A stretch of DNA of 64,000 bases from Isoetes taiwanensis. Lineage: Eukaryota > Streptophyta > Lycopodiopsida > Isoetales > Isoetaceae. How positions within the stretch are numbered: position 1 is the stretch's first letter; each line of letters opens with the position of its first letter. Below the pieces are notes generated by a model. That model saw nothing but the letters and a program-made list of their open reading frames with translations. It ran no database searches and was not told where the DNA came from. Location of the stretch: positions 64,001 to 128,000 of the forward strand of contig JAJEKV010000340.1 in assembly GCA_021234155.1 (NCBI GenBank), written 5' to 3'. The position numbers and the translations under genes were made by a program. Shown one piece after another: positions 12,285 through 26,172 of this stretch.

Positions 12285-12979
12285 GGCAAGAGACGAAGGA
12301 AAGAAGCGCAGCAGATTGAAAGAAGCCGGAGGTCGGAGAGCGGAAGACGAAAACGAAGGAGGTCGAAAAGGTATTAGGGCTCACGGCTATGGCGAAAGGT
12401 CATGAGGAGAAGGAAAAAGAAGGCCGTTGATGGGGCCAGTGGCAACATGATCCGAAGGGGATCATTGAGAGGCAAAATTTGGCTAAGTCCCGTGAGTAGT
12501 AAAGGAATGCGTGATGAACGGGCGGAGATAAGCCGCGGAAGGAACGGTAGGATTTGACAAGCTTGGGCGAAAGTACAAATAATAATGACTGACGGGCGTA
12601 AAAGGAAGGGATGGCAATTAATGCCGCAGAACCTCGGTGGGATATCATAAAGGAGAATGTGTCGACAGACGTGGATAGGTTCTATACGCATACAAAATTA
12701 AAATTCCCCGACGATAAAGTCAAAAAATACGTATTTTTAATAAAATACGATTTAACGATAAAAACCTCGGTAGGAAAAAAAATTTCGCAGACGCCGAAAA
12801 GCCGTGAAAGCCGCGACGCGAATTTTTTTTCAAGCACGCCGGCTGGCAAAAAACCGTCAGACGCTTAATTTTTTTTTTTTTTTTTTTTTTTCGGGTTTTC
12901 GCGACGCCAAACCTTCCGCTTAAGGTGACGCTGAAAAAAAACTTTTTCAAGACGCTAAAAATTTGAATTAAAAAAAAAA
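12285..12979. other. intergenic, low-complexity with GACGC-rich patch and poly-T
   Basis: The start is purine-rich (GAAGGAAAGAAGCG type). From about 12,730 to 12,955 it is a mix of A/T runs and recurring GACGC words (for example at about 12,789, 12,815 and 12,850), with a ~24-T run at about 12,868-12,891. No gene is supported. Confidence 0.55.
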
Positions 12980-13104
<125 letters not shown>

Positions 13105-14149
13105 GCCTGAACAAATCCTCTTGACTTGCTAAGACATCCAAGCCTACCTTACTAACTAAAAAAGGCAACCTGGACTTATCGGACCCCAAAAGGGGAGGCC
13201 TTAGAGATTAGAAGACTGATTGATACCAGAGTGTATCACCATAACAGTAGATAAATAAGCTTACAACCTAGGGTTGCTTTTTATAATAAAAACCAAGTTT
13301 AAACCAAATGCAGATATGCAAATGTATGAAACAAAACTCAGATACATACTTGAATCATTGCAGAAGGATGTCTTACCTAACATAAGACATTGAATCTATT
13401 AAGCAGCCTTAGCTAATGAGAAAGCTCAAAATTAGATTAATTAGATCAAAATTAGACAATTACAACCTAGGGTTGTTTTTATAGTTAAATGCAACAGTAT
13501 AATAAACATGATCCATGTCTGAGCTAATAATCTGGTATTTAATCCAAGACAATGCAACTTATTAAATAAAATAAACCCTAGAAGCCGAAGTATATTCTAA
13601 AATTTTCCAATAAGTGACTGGCATAGTATCTAAATTTAATGCTGGAGTTGTAAGATATGGGTTCTAATGTAACAAAATATGTTTTCAGATCCTAGACATA
13701 AGCTAGGGAATGCATAATTCAATAAAAGACATTAAGCCACATAAGGAAAACCAGAATCATGATTTAATATGCTAGGGAATGCATAATTCAATAAAAGACA
13801 TTAAGCCACATAAGGAAAACCAGAATCATGATTTAATATGCGCCTAGACGACACAATTAGGCATTGGAGCATACCAAAACATATGGTGAATATTCATCAC
13901 TAAGAATCCTTTACAAGTCAGATGTTCAAAAAAAATTACAACTGCAAAAGACTGAAAAGAACAGCAGCAATACCATAGAAATTTCCATATGTAGGAGTTA
14001 TGCTCATATTTACTCCAGACAACAGCTGCTTTACGCAGCAAATTACACTTACCCAAATATCGTTCAAAAAATAGATTCCAGTTTTGTTCAAAAGCTTGAA
14101 ACAAGAATGCACAATGCCCAAAATCCACAAAGTATGGGAGAAGGAGTTC

Positions 14150-14251
14150 GGTTACCTGCAGCAAAAAAGCATACATTAGCCTAAGAAGGGTAATAATGCC
14201 TATGCTAGCAGGTAAGCAATGAACAACCTTGGCCTTTCGGCCCTTTACCCA
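14150..14251 (-). ncRNA. conserved structured block S1, C1 copy
   Basis: On the minus strand: GGGTAAAGGGCCGAAAGGCC, then a spacer, then GCTTACCTGCTA ... TTACCC ... GGCTAATG ... TGCAGGTAACC. GGCC-GAAA-GGCC is a perfect small hairpin, and TTACCTGC pairs with GCAGGTAA across ~65 nt. The same layout is found in A, B and C2. It lies between exon 1 and exon 2. Function is unknown. Confidence 0.55.
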
Positions 14252-15105
14252 TAAATTAAAAGAGATTACATAAACTGTCCCAAGGACCAGCAAATCTAAA
14301 TTCAAAATATACCAACTGTAGAAACTAGATAAGACAGCTTTAATATGTCAATCATAAACAGATTATTAGAGATATACACAATCTGGACATCAACAGGGGA
14401 TAGTAAGACATTAGCCGCAGAATATGGACATAGACAAGACCATACTTAGCCTTATTGCAGGATTACACACCTACCCATTTATTAAATAAGAAGAATATCA
14501 AGGGATAATGCAAAATTGGATCTAAAATAAATAAGGACTAAACTTAATCATAAAGAATCCATATATTATGTTTCCAGATCCAAAACAGAAGTAATATTAC
14601 CAGACAGAGGTTAAAAGTTGTAGTGTATGTCTAGGCTGGAATAAATTATCGAGATATGGCCAATGTACTTAGCTACCTTTAGATCTAACTGGGCCATTAG
14701 ATAAATCATAAATCCTGATTTACTCCACACTCATATGGAACAGAAAGGAGCATATTAGTGGGTCAGTAACAAACATATAACTCGGGTATGCCAATATGAG
14801 AAAAAAGAAATCCAGCATCCTATAATATTAAATACGTAATAAATTCATGCTTAATGCAGTCTGCTGCAACCGATCCAGTATTACCAATGATAATGGAAGG
14901 AAAAACTAAAACTACACTCTATAATTTATCTACAATTACCCTGTGGTCATAATGAGTTCCCTATAAGAACAATTAACCAGCTAAAGGTAAAGCAAGATGA
15001 AAAGATCAAGAGTCATAGATGTTTTCAGACCAATTAGTCAGATACCCAAGAACCAGGCAGAATATAAAGGAATATTTCAAAAACTAAGATCTACTTGAAG
15101 GAAAC

Positions 15106-15416
15106 CTGATTTGGCAGTATGTCACACTCAGAATCATCATCCTCAATAGAATTGGACAGTGCCACCATGTCAATGTTGCTAGCAGATGCCACCATTTCTT
15201 CAGAGACCTTACTGCATGGCTGAAGTCTTGGTATAAATTTCCTGATACCAGAGCCTTATTGGGATCTAACCCATTATGTTTACACAGCTCAATCAGTTGG
15301 CCTTTTGTGGGCTGTGTTGCCCCATGTTCCAAGCCATTCCTCCAAAGAAACTCCGTCAAACTAGCCCTGGTATGGCCCTTATTCTGAGCGCCATCAGGTC
15401 TGCCTGCTTTGCTCAT
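15106..15416 (-). pseudogene. exon 1: AT-hook-like/SAP-like protein, C1 left repeat
   Basis: The start ATG (15,416) lies about 45 bp downstream of a TATA box (TCTATAAATAA, complement of about 15,461-15,472). The N-terminus MSKAGRPDGAQNKG has the G-R-P-x-G-x-x-N-K pattern of plant AT-hooks. It is followed by LTEFLWRNGLEHG...KGQLIELCKHNGLDP, a SAP-like helix pair. A frame break near 15,240 separates this from the acidic tail VALSNSIEDDDSECD, which is readable in another frame and ends at CCAAATCAG|GT (15,106), the conserved donor. The break is at a CAG-rich spot where copies disagree, so it may be an assembly error. Confidence 0.7.
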
Positions 15417-16957
15417 GTTACAGATGCAACAAGAGATGAGGAATCGGCAAATCTCTCATATTATTTATAGACCAATCCAAGCACTACAAGATACATACGT
15501 ATTTTGCATTACTACGAGCCATAACCGTGATCTGTGTATGGTTTACAAGATAGATTAAGATAAAGACTGAAATTAGTTACCTGAATCTGACAGTCACTGT
15601 GAATACGTACGCCACATGCTTGCATAACATGATTATGAACAGAAATATTTGTTCTCGGTTAAGCCACGATCTAAGCTCAGTTGCCGAATCATGGTTGAGA
15701 TACTGCCGCTGGGCTAGGGTTTTGTCAAAACAGGGGTTATGCGGCCATTACCCGATCAGTAAAAATCCAGATTCCATGTGTCAAACCCAGTCAGCATATC
15801 CAGAAAAACAAAAAATACACTATTTAAAATAGCAAATGCGCCCATGCGAATCGGTAAACTATCATCATCATAATATTATTAAGTCATCAAAAAATTGGTA
15901 TTGCAAATTAGCATAGCAAATACCCCACATTTATTGTCAGGTAGTGCCACAACGATGATGGCTAGGAAGACTCACATTATGTATATTGCTAGCTCTCAAC
16001 AAATGTTCCTCCATTCGATGACCCATGTATAGTCCTGTGTTATGAACGCACCATGTCCATTCCACAAAGACGTGTTAAATCGAAAAATTCCGGATATATA
16101 CTGTGGTATACTTAACATAACATAATTCATCCGATTCCCATATTCATGGAATACATGTGGTCCACATACCACAACAAATATAGCTAAAATCTTGTTATAT
16201 GGATAAGACGTGGAGTAAAATTCTTACCAGCCATTCGCCAACATCCTTGTCTGTTTTTAGGCAACAAATAAGCCCAATTACCACTCTAATGGGAATGTCA
16301 CAATGGTAGCCTTTAATTGACTTCAAAATTCACGGGATCATGAATGGAATCACAAAACTCCTTCCACTACCTTGTACAAAAAATCAAAGAACCTATAGTT
16401 ATATTTGAAAATCCTTTGTTTAAATTAAGAGGTAATTCGATAATGTTCCCCCTGTTGCTATATGAAAAGGTCAAAATGTTAACAAAACAAGTTAACCTTC
16501 CCATTCTCAATCCATTGCTTTTTGGTGACATTGTGTTACCATGTACAGATCAAAGAAGGAAATATGCCTTTGCAAAAGTCCAAAGAAACATATTAAGTAT
16601 GTTCATAATTATGATTTAAGATGGCGCATAATCCAATCGCGGTCGTGCAACTATACTTCTAAGATGGTGATTAGGGTACTAAAATAACATAGATTCAGCC
16701 AGTGCTAGCCCTAGAATACGAAAATCAAGGAATCCAGAGTACAGAACGATAAATCATGGCAGGAAATCAGCGTGCTTAGGCACAGAATATACCCAATTCG
16801 TAGGCATAACAAAAGCCTAAGTTAAAAATAGTTCAACCTCTCCACAGCAGAACACAATAAATGAAATTGTAGGAAATCAGCATTTTTATGCATAGAAGAG
16901 GTTCAATTCTCAGACATAACAAAGATTGGCCCTAAACTTAGCTTATATTTATATATA

Positions 16958-17045
16958 CCTGCCTCCTACCGGAAGGCAGAGATAGGTCCCATACAATGCA
17001 TAAGGACGGGAGGGTCCCTATGCCATAGGGACCCCCCTGCCAACT
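16958..17045 (-). ncRNA. 3'-terminal double hairpin S3, C1 copy
   Basis: On the minus strand, GGGTCCCTATGGCATAGGGACCC-type stem (16 plus bases paired, seen at about 17,014-17,036), then CTGCCTTCCGGTAGGAGGCAG-type stem (about 16,960-16,981). A short TA-rich tract and the next long repeat follow. Equivalent hairpins occur in A, B and C2. Confidence 0.65.
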
Positions 17046-17069
17046 AATTCAACAAAATTAAATATTACG

Positions 17070-17200
17070 CAAAGTAAATTACCAGAGTATGGAAAGCTCG
17101 AATTTTTTCATCAAACTTGAGCTCAGGGAAAATCTCATCATGAAAGATCTTGAGAACTTTTGCTACATATCTTCTTTTGAAGATACTTTTGTTTTTGTGA
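17070..17200 (-). pseudogene. relic of the RT C-terminus in C1
   Basis: Minus-strand translation gives pieces such as KVLKIFHDEIFPELKFD, preceded in another frame by VSSKEDM. This matches the end of the A reverse transcriptase (KKKDVWHKVTKVLQEQTFPG, YDINILKFEL). The rest of the RT and all of ORF1 are deleted. Retention of the last ~45 codons next to S3 suggests this stretch contains an RNA signal needed in cis (inference). Confidence 0.6.
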
Positions 17201-17763
17201 GTTCAAAAATGTTCAATTCCAGTAAATTTGGCACTGTGGCCAGTAGAGATATTTGGGAAAGAACCCAGTAAATTTGGCACTGTGGCCAGAGTAAAATTAT
17301 ATACAATGCTGCTAAGCAGCACATGATAATAATCATCATTTTATACTTTTATAGTTGTATTGAATCTAAAAAACGATGCAGAAAAATATGGCAGAGGTCT
17401 CACCTTACATCAGCGTGTAGTACTTGGAATGTGTAAGAAATGTAATTCCAGCATGTCCTTGATGTATAATAAAGCAATTTGAACAACCTTGTTAGGTGGA
17501 ATTCCCAGCAGCGTTATATCCAAACTTAGAGATTTCAAAGGTATGCTCCTGATCAGTTATCCACAAAGTGTTCTGAAAATATGCCTGTTGGCTACCATTA
17601 GCAATGTTGAAACTTATGTATTTAGTAGAAGCATCCTCCTATAAAATAAATAAGAAGAGTTAATATAGTACAATACAGCTTTAAGCCTCATAGAAGTAAT
17701 AAATTTGAAGATTATCTCTAAGGCCCACACCGGTAAAACCAGTGATCCGAAATCGGGTATATA

Positions 17764-21750
<3,987 letters not shown>

Positions 21751-22596
21751 CTTAACTCTTTTTCCAGTAGTAGTTCGGGGCGAATGAATGAGCATACTTT
21801 AAATCATGGTGTTATTCACTTAAAATGGCTATGTTGTAGTTTATATTGGATCCTTCTTGCCGGTCCAAAATATTTGAACTTATTGCCAACTTAAGTATGA
21901 TAGATCAGTAATAATAGAATGTTTATGAACATAATTAAAATATCTTTTGAGATGGTTAAGCAAACCATATCATATTGTGGGTCACCTACTAGTAGACCTT
22001 TGGTTCTTGTAATTAAATCCACCATTTAACCATAGGAACTGAGATCTGGATAATTCATGAAAATATGTGCTTAAGCACCACTGGTGGGAAAAACCCAGCT
22101 TGGGCAATTGTCGACTTGGCATAGGGCTTATCTATCATTTTAGTGGTCCCTATCTTAAATCACTTTACAAAACTAATAGGAAATATGCATGTTTGGATGT
22201 AACAAAGGGAAATTGTAAATCTCCCAATAAATACATGTCACGATAAATAGGGTTCAAAATACAATGAATATTAATGAAAATAGGAAACCCTAAATTATTG
22301 ATTCTACGACTGTGTTATAGCGACATTCGCTAACCCTAAGTATGGCCGATGCAAACGACGCGTTCTCAGCCATTAAAGACAAAAGTTAATCCGCGGCTTT
22401 CTCATGCGGATAAATGGTTCTACTATTGTACCGGGCCGAAAGTAGTGGCAGATGATCTTACCGTGAAATCATACAGGTACAATCCGATGGCTTTGCTCAT
22501 GATTTAGGTTTCTTGTAAATATTACTTAGGAATGCAACTTGTCACTGATTAATACTATGAATGCTGATTATGCTAATGAGCAAGGATTATTGAAAC

Positions 22597-22608
22597 CCTA
22601 TAAATAAG
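22597..22608 (+). promoter_or_regulatory. TATA box of element A
   Basis: CCTATAAATAAG lies ~40 bp upstream of the ATG at 22,640. Related boxes occur at the same place in C1 (TCTATAAATAA) and C2 (ACTATAAATAA, 61,636-61,646). This places the promoter inside the long repeat. Confidence 0.7.
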
Positions 22609-22639
22609 GATGGCCTTGCTGAGTTTAATAACTTCTGAG

Positions 22640-22957
22640 ATGGCTGGACGCCCTGAGGGTTCTCATAACAAGGGACTGACCAGGAGCAAACTCATAGAGG
22701 TTTTGAGGAAAGCAGGCATTGAGCATCCTAGCCAACAGCCCTCCAAAGCCCAGCTACTTGAATTATGTAGAATCCATAAGGTAGATCCAAATGGCGCCAA
22801 AGCTGCTGATAGCATCACGAAATTCATTCCTGTGCTTAAGCCTTGTGCAAATTCTGATAAGGCAAAGGAGCCTGCTGACAAGAGCATTGAATTTGTGGCT
22901 GATTCGGATAATGAGGAGGACGATGGGTTTTCAGATGATGATCTGCTGCTCAATCAG
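22640..22957 (+). CDS. exon 1: small AT-hook-like/SAP-like protein or N-terminal module, element A
   Basis: I chose the ATG at 22,640 over the in-frame ATG at 22,610, because the latter sits only ~10 bp from the TATA box and because C1 and C2 align from this Met. Residues 1-12 (MAGRPEGSHNKG) resemble the GRPxGSKNK core of plant AT-hook proteins, lacking the first Arg. Residues ~14-50 (LIEVLRKAGIEHP...SKAQLLELCRIHKVDP) form a SAP-like helix pair. The C-terminus is acidic (FVADSDNEEDDGFSDDD), with a SUMO-interaction-like hydrophobic-plus-acidic pattern. After LLLNQ comes AATCAG|GTTCAG, a splice donor conserved in all copies; unspliced reading stops five codons later. DNA binding to AT-rich sites is inferred from the motifs. 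The exon joins ORF1 at 24,436 in frame. Confidence 0.75.
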
Positions 22958-23756
22958 GTTCAGATTTGATTAATCTTCTAATAAGTCTTAACTATTATGC
23001 TGATAGGAATTGGTCCTACCTTGTTCTGAGCATTCTTTCTCTTAGTATTCTTGTTATTGGGTAACTTTTCTCTTAATTTCCCTTAGTATTCTTGTTGCTG
23101 GAAATCACTTCGCTTAGTATTTGTTATTATCTCTTATCCCTTATTCAATCACCTAAATTACTGTTACCAGCACTATAATTCTTGATTGTGTAAGTTTTTA
23201 GTTTATAGGGCTATATTATGCATTTGGTATGTCTTGATTAAACAACTAGACTATAAATTATTGACTAACGATCTAGTGTCTTACCAAGGTATTTTATTCT
23301 TTCATGGCTCTAAAGTCTGAACTCAGGTTGTCAATATAGCCAGATACATTATGAATCATTCTAGGAAATTATACATGCACTGCTGAAAAATATTATTAGT
23401 GTCGTTATGGCATTTTTGCTGCATCAGTGGAGTGATACTCAATGTAGATTCATTGGCATTATGCACTCATATTTCTGGAATAATAAGTTTGATTCTATAA
23501 TTCTGTTTAGGCCTTAAAATTTTGTTTATGCTTGCATATTCCTGCATGAGTCTTATGTTGCTTATGTTGCCTATGTGTAAATTGCTTATTTACATTTGCT
23601 GAACCATGTTTCCTGGTCTTAAATGAACTTGATCTATTTACTTTACTTTTAGGCCTTTTGTATGTCCTTAAGCTATTTATCAGTTCTTAAACTTACAAAT
23701 CGCTTGTATTTACTCATCCTTTAACTAGTTTTCTTTATATTTTCATTGTTTCATTA

Positions 23757-23860
23757 GGGTAAAGGGCTGAAAATGCCAAGAATGTTTATAGCTTACCTGC
23801 TAGTCCATTCACTTGTTACCCTTTTTAGGCTAATTTGTGTTTGTTGGACTGCAGGTAACC
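23757..23860 (+). ncRNA. conserved structured block S1, element A
   Basis: AGGGTAAAGGGCTGAAAATG then CC...GCTTACCTGCTAGTCCA ... TTACCC ... GGCTAAT ... TGGACTGCAGGTAACC. TTACCTGC pairs with GCAGGTAA, and the adjacent GTCCA pairs with TGGAC. In B the second pair is ATCC/GGAT and in C2 it is GCA/TGC, so pairing is kept while sequence changes. It lies in intron 1, ~800 bp after exon 1. Note that CTGCAG|GTAACC could also act as a splice site. Confidence 0.6.
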
Positions 23861-24198
23861 AAACATTCTTCTCCCTGCTTCATATGGTTATGGATGTGAA
23901 CATTTCAACAATCTGAATAGCTATGCGGATCACAGATTTTTTTTGGGATATTTCTGTTTTTTGAAAAAATTGTTCAATGATTAGATTTTAAGACACTAAA
24001 CAGGTACTCATTTCTTTGTTTTAGCATGATAATTTGATCATAATATAGTTTCACATTATTTCTTCCTTTATCTTTATGTTTCACATTATTTCTCCCTTTA
24101 TCTTTATCTTTAATTTCCAAGGTAGTCATGTTCTCAAAGTAGTATTCTAGGTTTTCGGATCTAGATAGGTTAGACTATTATTCTTAATTCTATGTAGT

Positions 24199-24342
24199 CT
24201 CTAAGGCTTCCCCTTCGGGGGTCAGATAAGTCCAATAGTCTTTTGGCTATTTGGATGACTTATCAAATCTTAGGTTTGATCAAGTCTAGTCTATATTTTA
24301 CCCTACTTCTGATCACTGGTCTCACCAGTGTGGGCCTTAGAG
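24199..24342 (+). ncRNA. junction structure S2, element A
   Basis: Arms CTCTAAGGC (24,199-24,207) and GCCTTAGAG (24,334-24,342) pair perfectly. Inside are the hairpin CCCC-TTC-GGGG, the conserved word CAGATAAGTCCA, the repeat/internal boundary CTATATTTTA, and the hairpin CACTGGTCTCACCAGTG. The 3' repeat carries only the first half before it ends in (TA)n. The arms change in a coordinated way between A, B and C. Confidence 0.7.
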
Positions 24343-24435
24343 GCTAATCTGTTTTCTTTATGCTTTCTTAGCTAATTCTTAGTCTAACTTTATACTAAAC
24401 ACCCTTGTCATTTCTAACCATTGATTATTTTTTAG

Positions 24436-26013
24436 GAAGGAAATACCCTTAATGCTGATCCTATCACATTGGCTGTATGTAACCAACATACAAATTACCA
24501 GCAGCAACCTCTTAATGATAGGCCTGGTTGGTACCCTGAACTGAAGAACTTTGGGTATGCTACAGCTGGTATTACTGCACCCAATAAGGCAGTTCAAACT
24601 TTACTGGGTTGTATTATGATGCATGATCTGCACAAGGTTTTCATTGCTAAGGAATGCAGTCTGGCTGATGGTGATATATCAGCAATCCTATTCTTGGGCT
24701 TCAACAAGGTACTTGAGTTGGTCAGTAACTTTAAGGGTGCTGATTTTAACCAGTGTAAAGAGATGATCGAAAAAACATACCTGGATCTACCTGCAGCCCA
24801 TTTCCTTGCTGACTCTAATGATATTTTTGACCTCAGGGCCTTTATCAAAGGTCTTACTGCACTTGAGAAAGCCAATTCACTGAAAATCTCTTATCCATGC
24901 AATGATGACACTGAAGTTGCCAAAGAATCTGATCATGCACCTCCTGTTTTGGACAACTGTCTCTTTGACATCTCTATGATTCCTCAGGAACATGTCGTAC
25001 AGGTTGATAATAGGGATAATCTGAACAAAAGTGAGGAAGATTTGGTCAAAGAGGAGCTGCTCAAATACAATATTAAGGAGTTAAACTTGTTCAATTGTGG
25101 CCCATTTCCAATCATGTCTAACCGAAATGTGGAAATTCATGGTGAGCAGTTCCAGCACACTCTTTGGCTCAGCAGGAATTTAGGAGTTATAGCTCCAATT
25201 AACAGGGAGTCCCTAATTAGACTTGCACGTCTTCAACCTGATGAGGTTAAGAGGGCTGAAGGTAATGCTCTTTCTTTTATCAAGCCTTTTAAGAAGATAG
25301 ATATCCAGTTTCCCTTTAAACTGGATTTTCTGGGGAGGACTTGTGAGATGGGGACTGGTCTGTATATCAGCACCAAGGGACACATGGCCAAAATTGAAGA
25401 AAAAAGAATTGACTTTTATCTGAAGAAAATTTGGCGCACTTACTGTCCTTTTGTTAAATGCAACTGTGACAAGTTTTCAGATAAAAAATGTCCAGATAAC
25501 ATTACTTGGTTTGATCAGTTGTTATGGCACATGCTGAATAACTTGGAGAAAATCTGGCCTAATGACACCATTTATATGAGATTTGCCAGGTTTTCTTCCT
25601 TCCTGGCCACGGAAAAAATCAGAGATGTGGTTCTGGTATACATTGGATACCTTTCAGTCAGAGAACTGATGATTGCTATGACACACAAGTTTGCTGAAGA
25701 CAGCAATGTCAACTTTAAGCAGCTTTTTGGCAACTACAAGGTTGTGGACATTATCGAGAAGACCATCAAACCTATATCCTTCTTGTTTCATCATCAGCAT
25801 GATAATGCTAGTTTTGGATACCAAGCTACATCCAAGAAGAGGGCTCAACCAAGCAATACCATGGCCAGTGGTATTCTTAGGCCACCAAAGCTGATAAGGA
25901 ACAATAGTTCTTACTCCGCTGCTGAGTCCAATGTTACCAGTATTGCTGATAACCCAAGAACTAATAGTAGGCATGGTTCCAGCTCTGAAACTGCACTAAA
26001 CAAGTCTTATTGA
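24436..26013 (+). CDS. ORF1 (exon 2): conserved protein of unknown family, element A
   Basis: The exon begins after the acceptor TTATTTTTTAG at 24,435 with GAAGGAAATACC, in phase 0, so it continues exon 1 without a shift. There is no internal ATG needed. It encodes about 525 residues. Blocks shared with B are W-PELK and APN-AVQT near the N-terminus, LNLFNCGPFPIM followed by HGEQ, NLGVIAPI, a Cys cluster CPFVKCNCDKFSDKKCP at about residue 336 of the exon (B: CPFVKCTCG...DCP), WFDQLLWHMLNNL, and IGYL..R-LMI. The Cys pattern C-x4-C-x-C-x8-C could bind zinc. A basic/Ser-rich tail follows. I do not recognise a known domain; an RNA- or DNA-binding partner of the RT is the likely role by analogy with ORF1 of other retroelements. 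The stop is followed at once by AAG|GTATTT, a donor. Confidence 0.82.
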   Translation, partial: EGNTLNADPITLAVCNQHTNYQQQPLNDRPGWYPELKNFGYATAGITAPNKAVQTLLGCIMMHDLHKVFIAKECSLADGDISAILFLGFNKVLELVSNFKGADFNQCKEMIEKTYLDLPAAHFLADSNDIFDLRAFIKGLTALEKANSLKISYPCNDDTEVAKESDHAPPVLDNCLFDISMIPQEHVVQVDNRDNLNKSEEDLVKEELLKYNIKELNLFNCGPFPIMSNRNVEIHGEQFQHTLWLSRNLGVIAPINRESLIRLARLQPDEVKRAEGNALSFIKPFKKIDIQFPFKLDFLGRTCEMGTGLYISTKGHMAKIEEKRIDFYLKKIWRTYCPFVKCNCDKFSDKKCPDNITWFDQLLWHMLNNLEKIWPNDTIYMRFARFSSFLATEKIRDVVLVYIGYLSVRELMIAMTHKFAEDSNVNFKQLFGNYKVVDIIEKTIKPISFLFHHQHDNASFGYQATSKKRAQPSNTMASGILRPPKLIRNNSSYSAAESNVTSIADNPRTNSRHGSSSETALNKSY

Positions 26014-26172
26014 AGGTATTTTTACTTGTATTTTTACTTGTATTCTTACTTATACTTTTACTTTTATATACCTTTGTCTTATGGCCACAGTGCCAACACT
26101 TTCTATCTACTATTTTGATCGGGTTTAATCCCAACTATCAGCCTTAATAATCGAGGTTACTGTTTTTTACAG

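Noticed and set aside
13844-14305. 153-codon minus-strand frame in the C1 repeat (also 18,506-18,967) containing KGRKAKVVH
   Set aside because: It overlaps the S1 block; the matching segment of A has stops in that frame. Conservation is better explained by RNA pairing, though a C-specific exon is not fully excluded.
22663-22953. 96-codon antisense frame over exon 1 of A
   Set aside because: It is a shadow of the plus-strand exon.
25626-25680. YIGYL in ORF1 of A as half of a GIY-YIG nuclease
   Set aside because: B has LIGYL at the same place, and no GIY partner or catalytic Arg/Glu spacing is seen.
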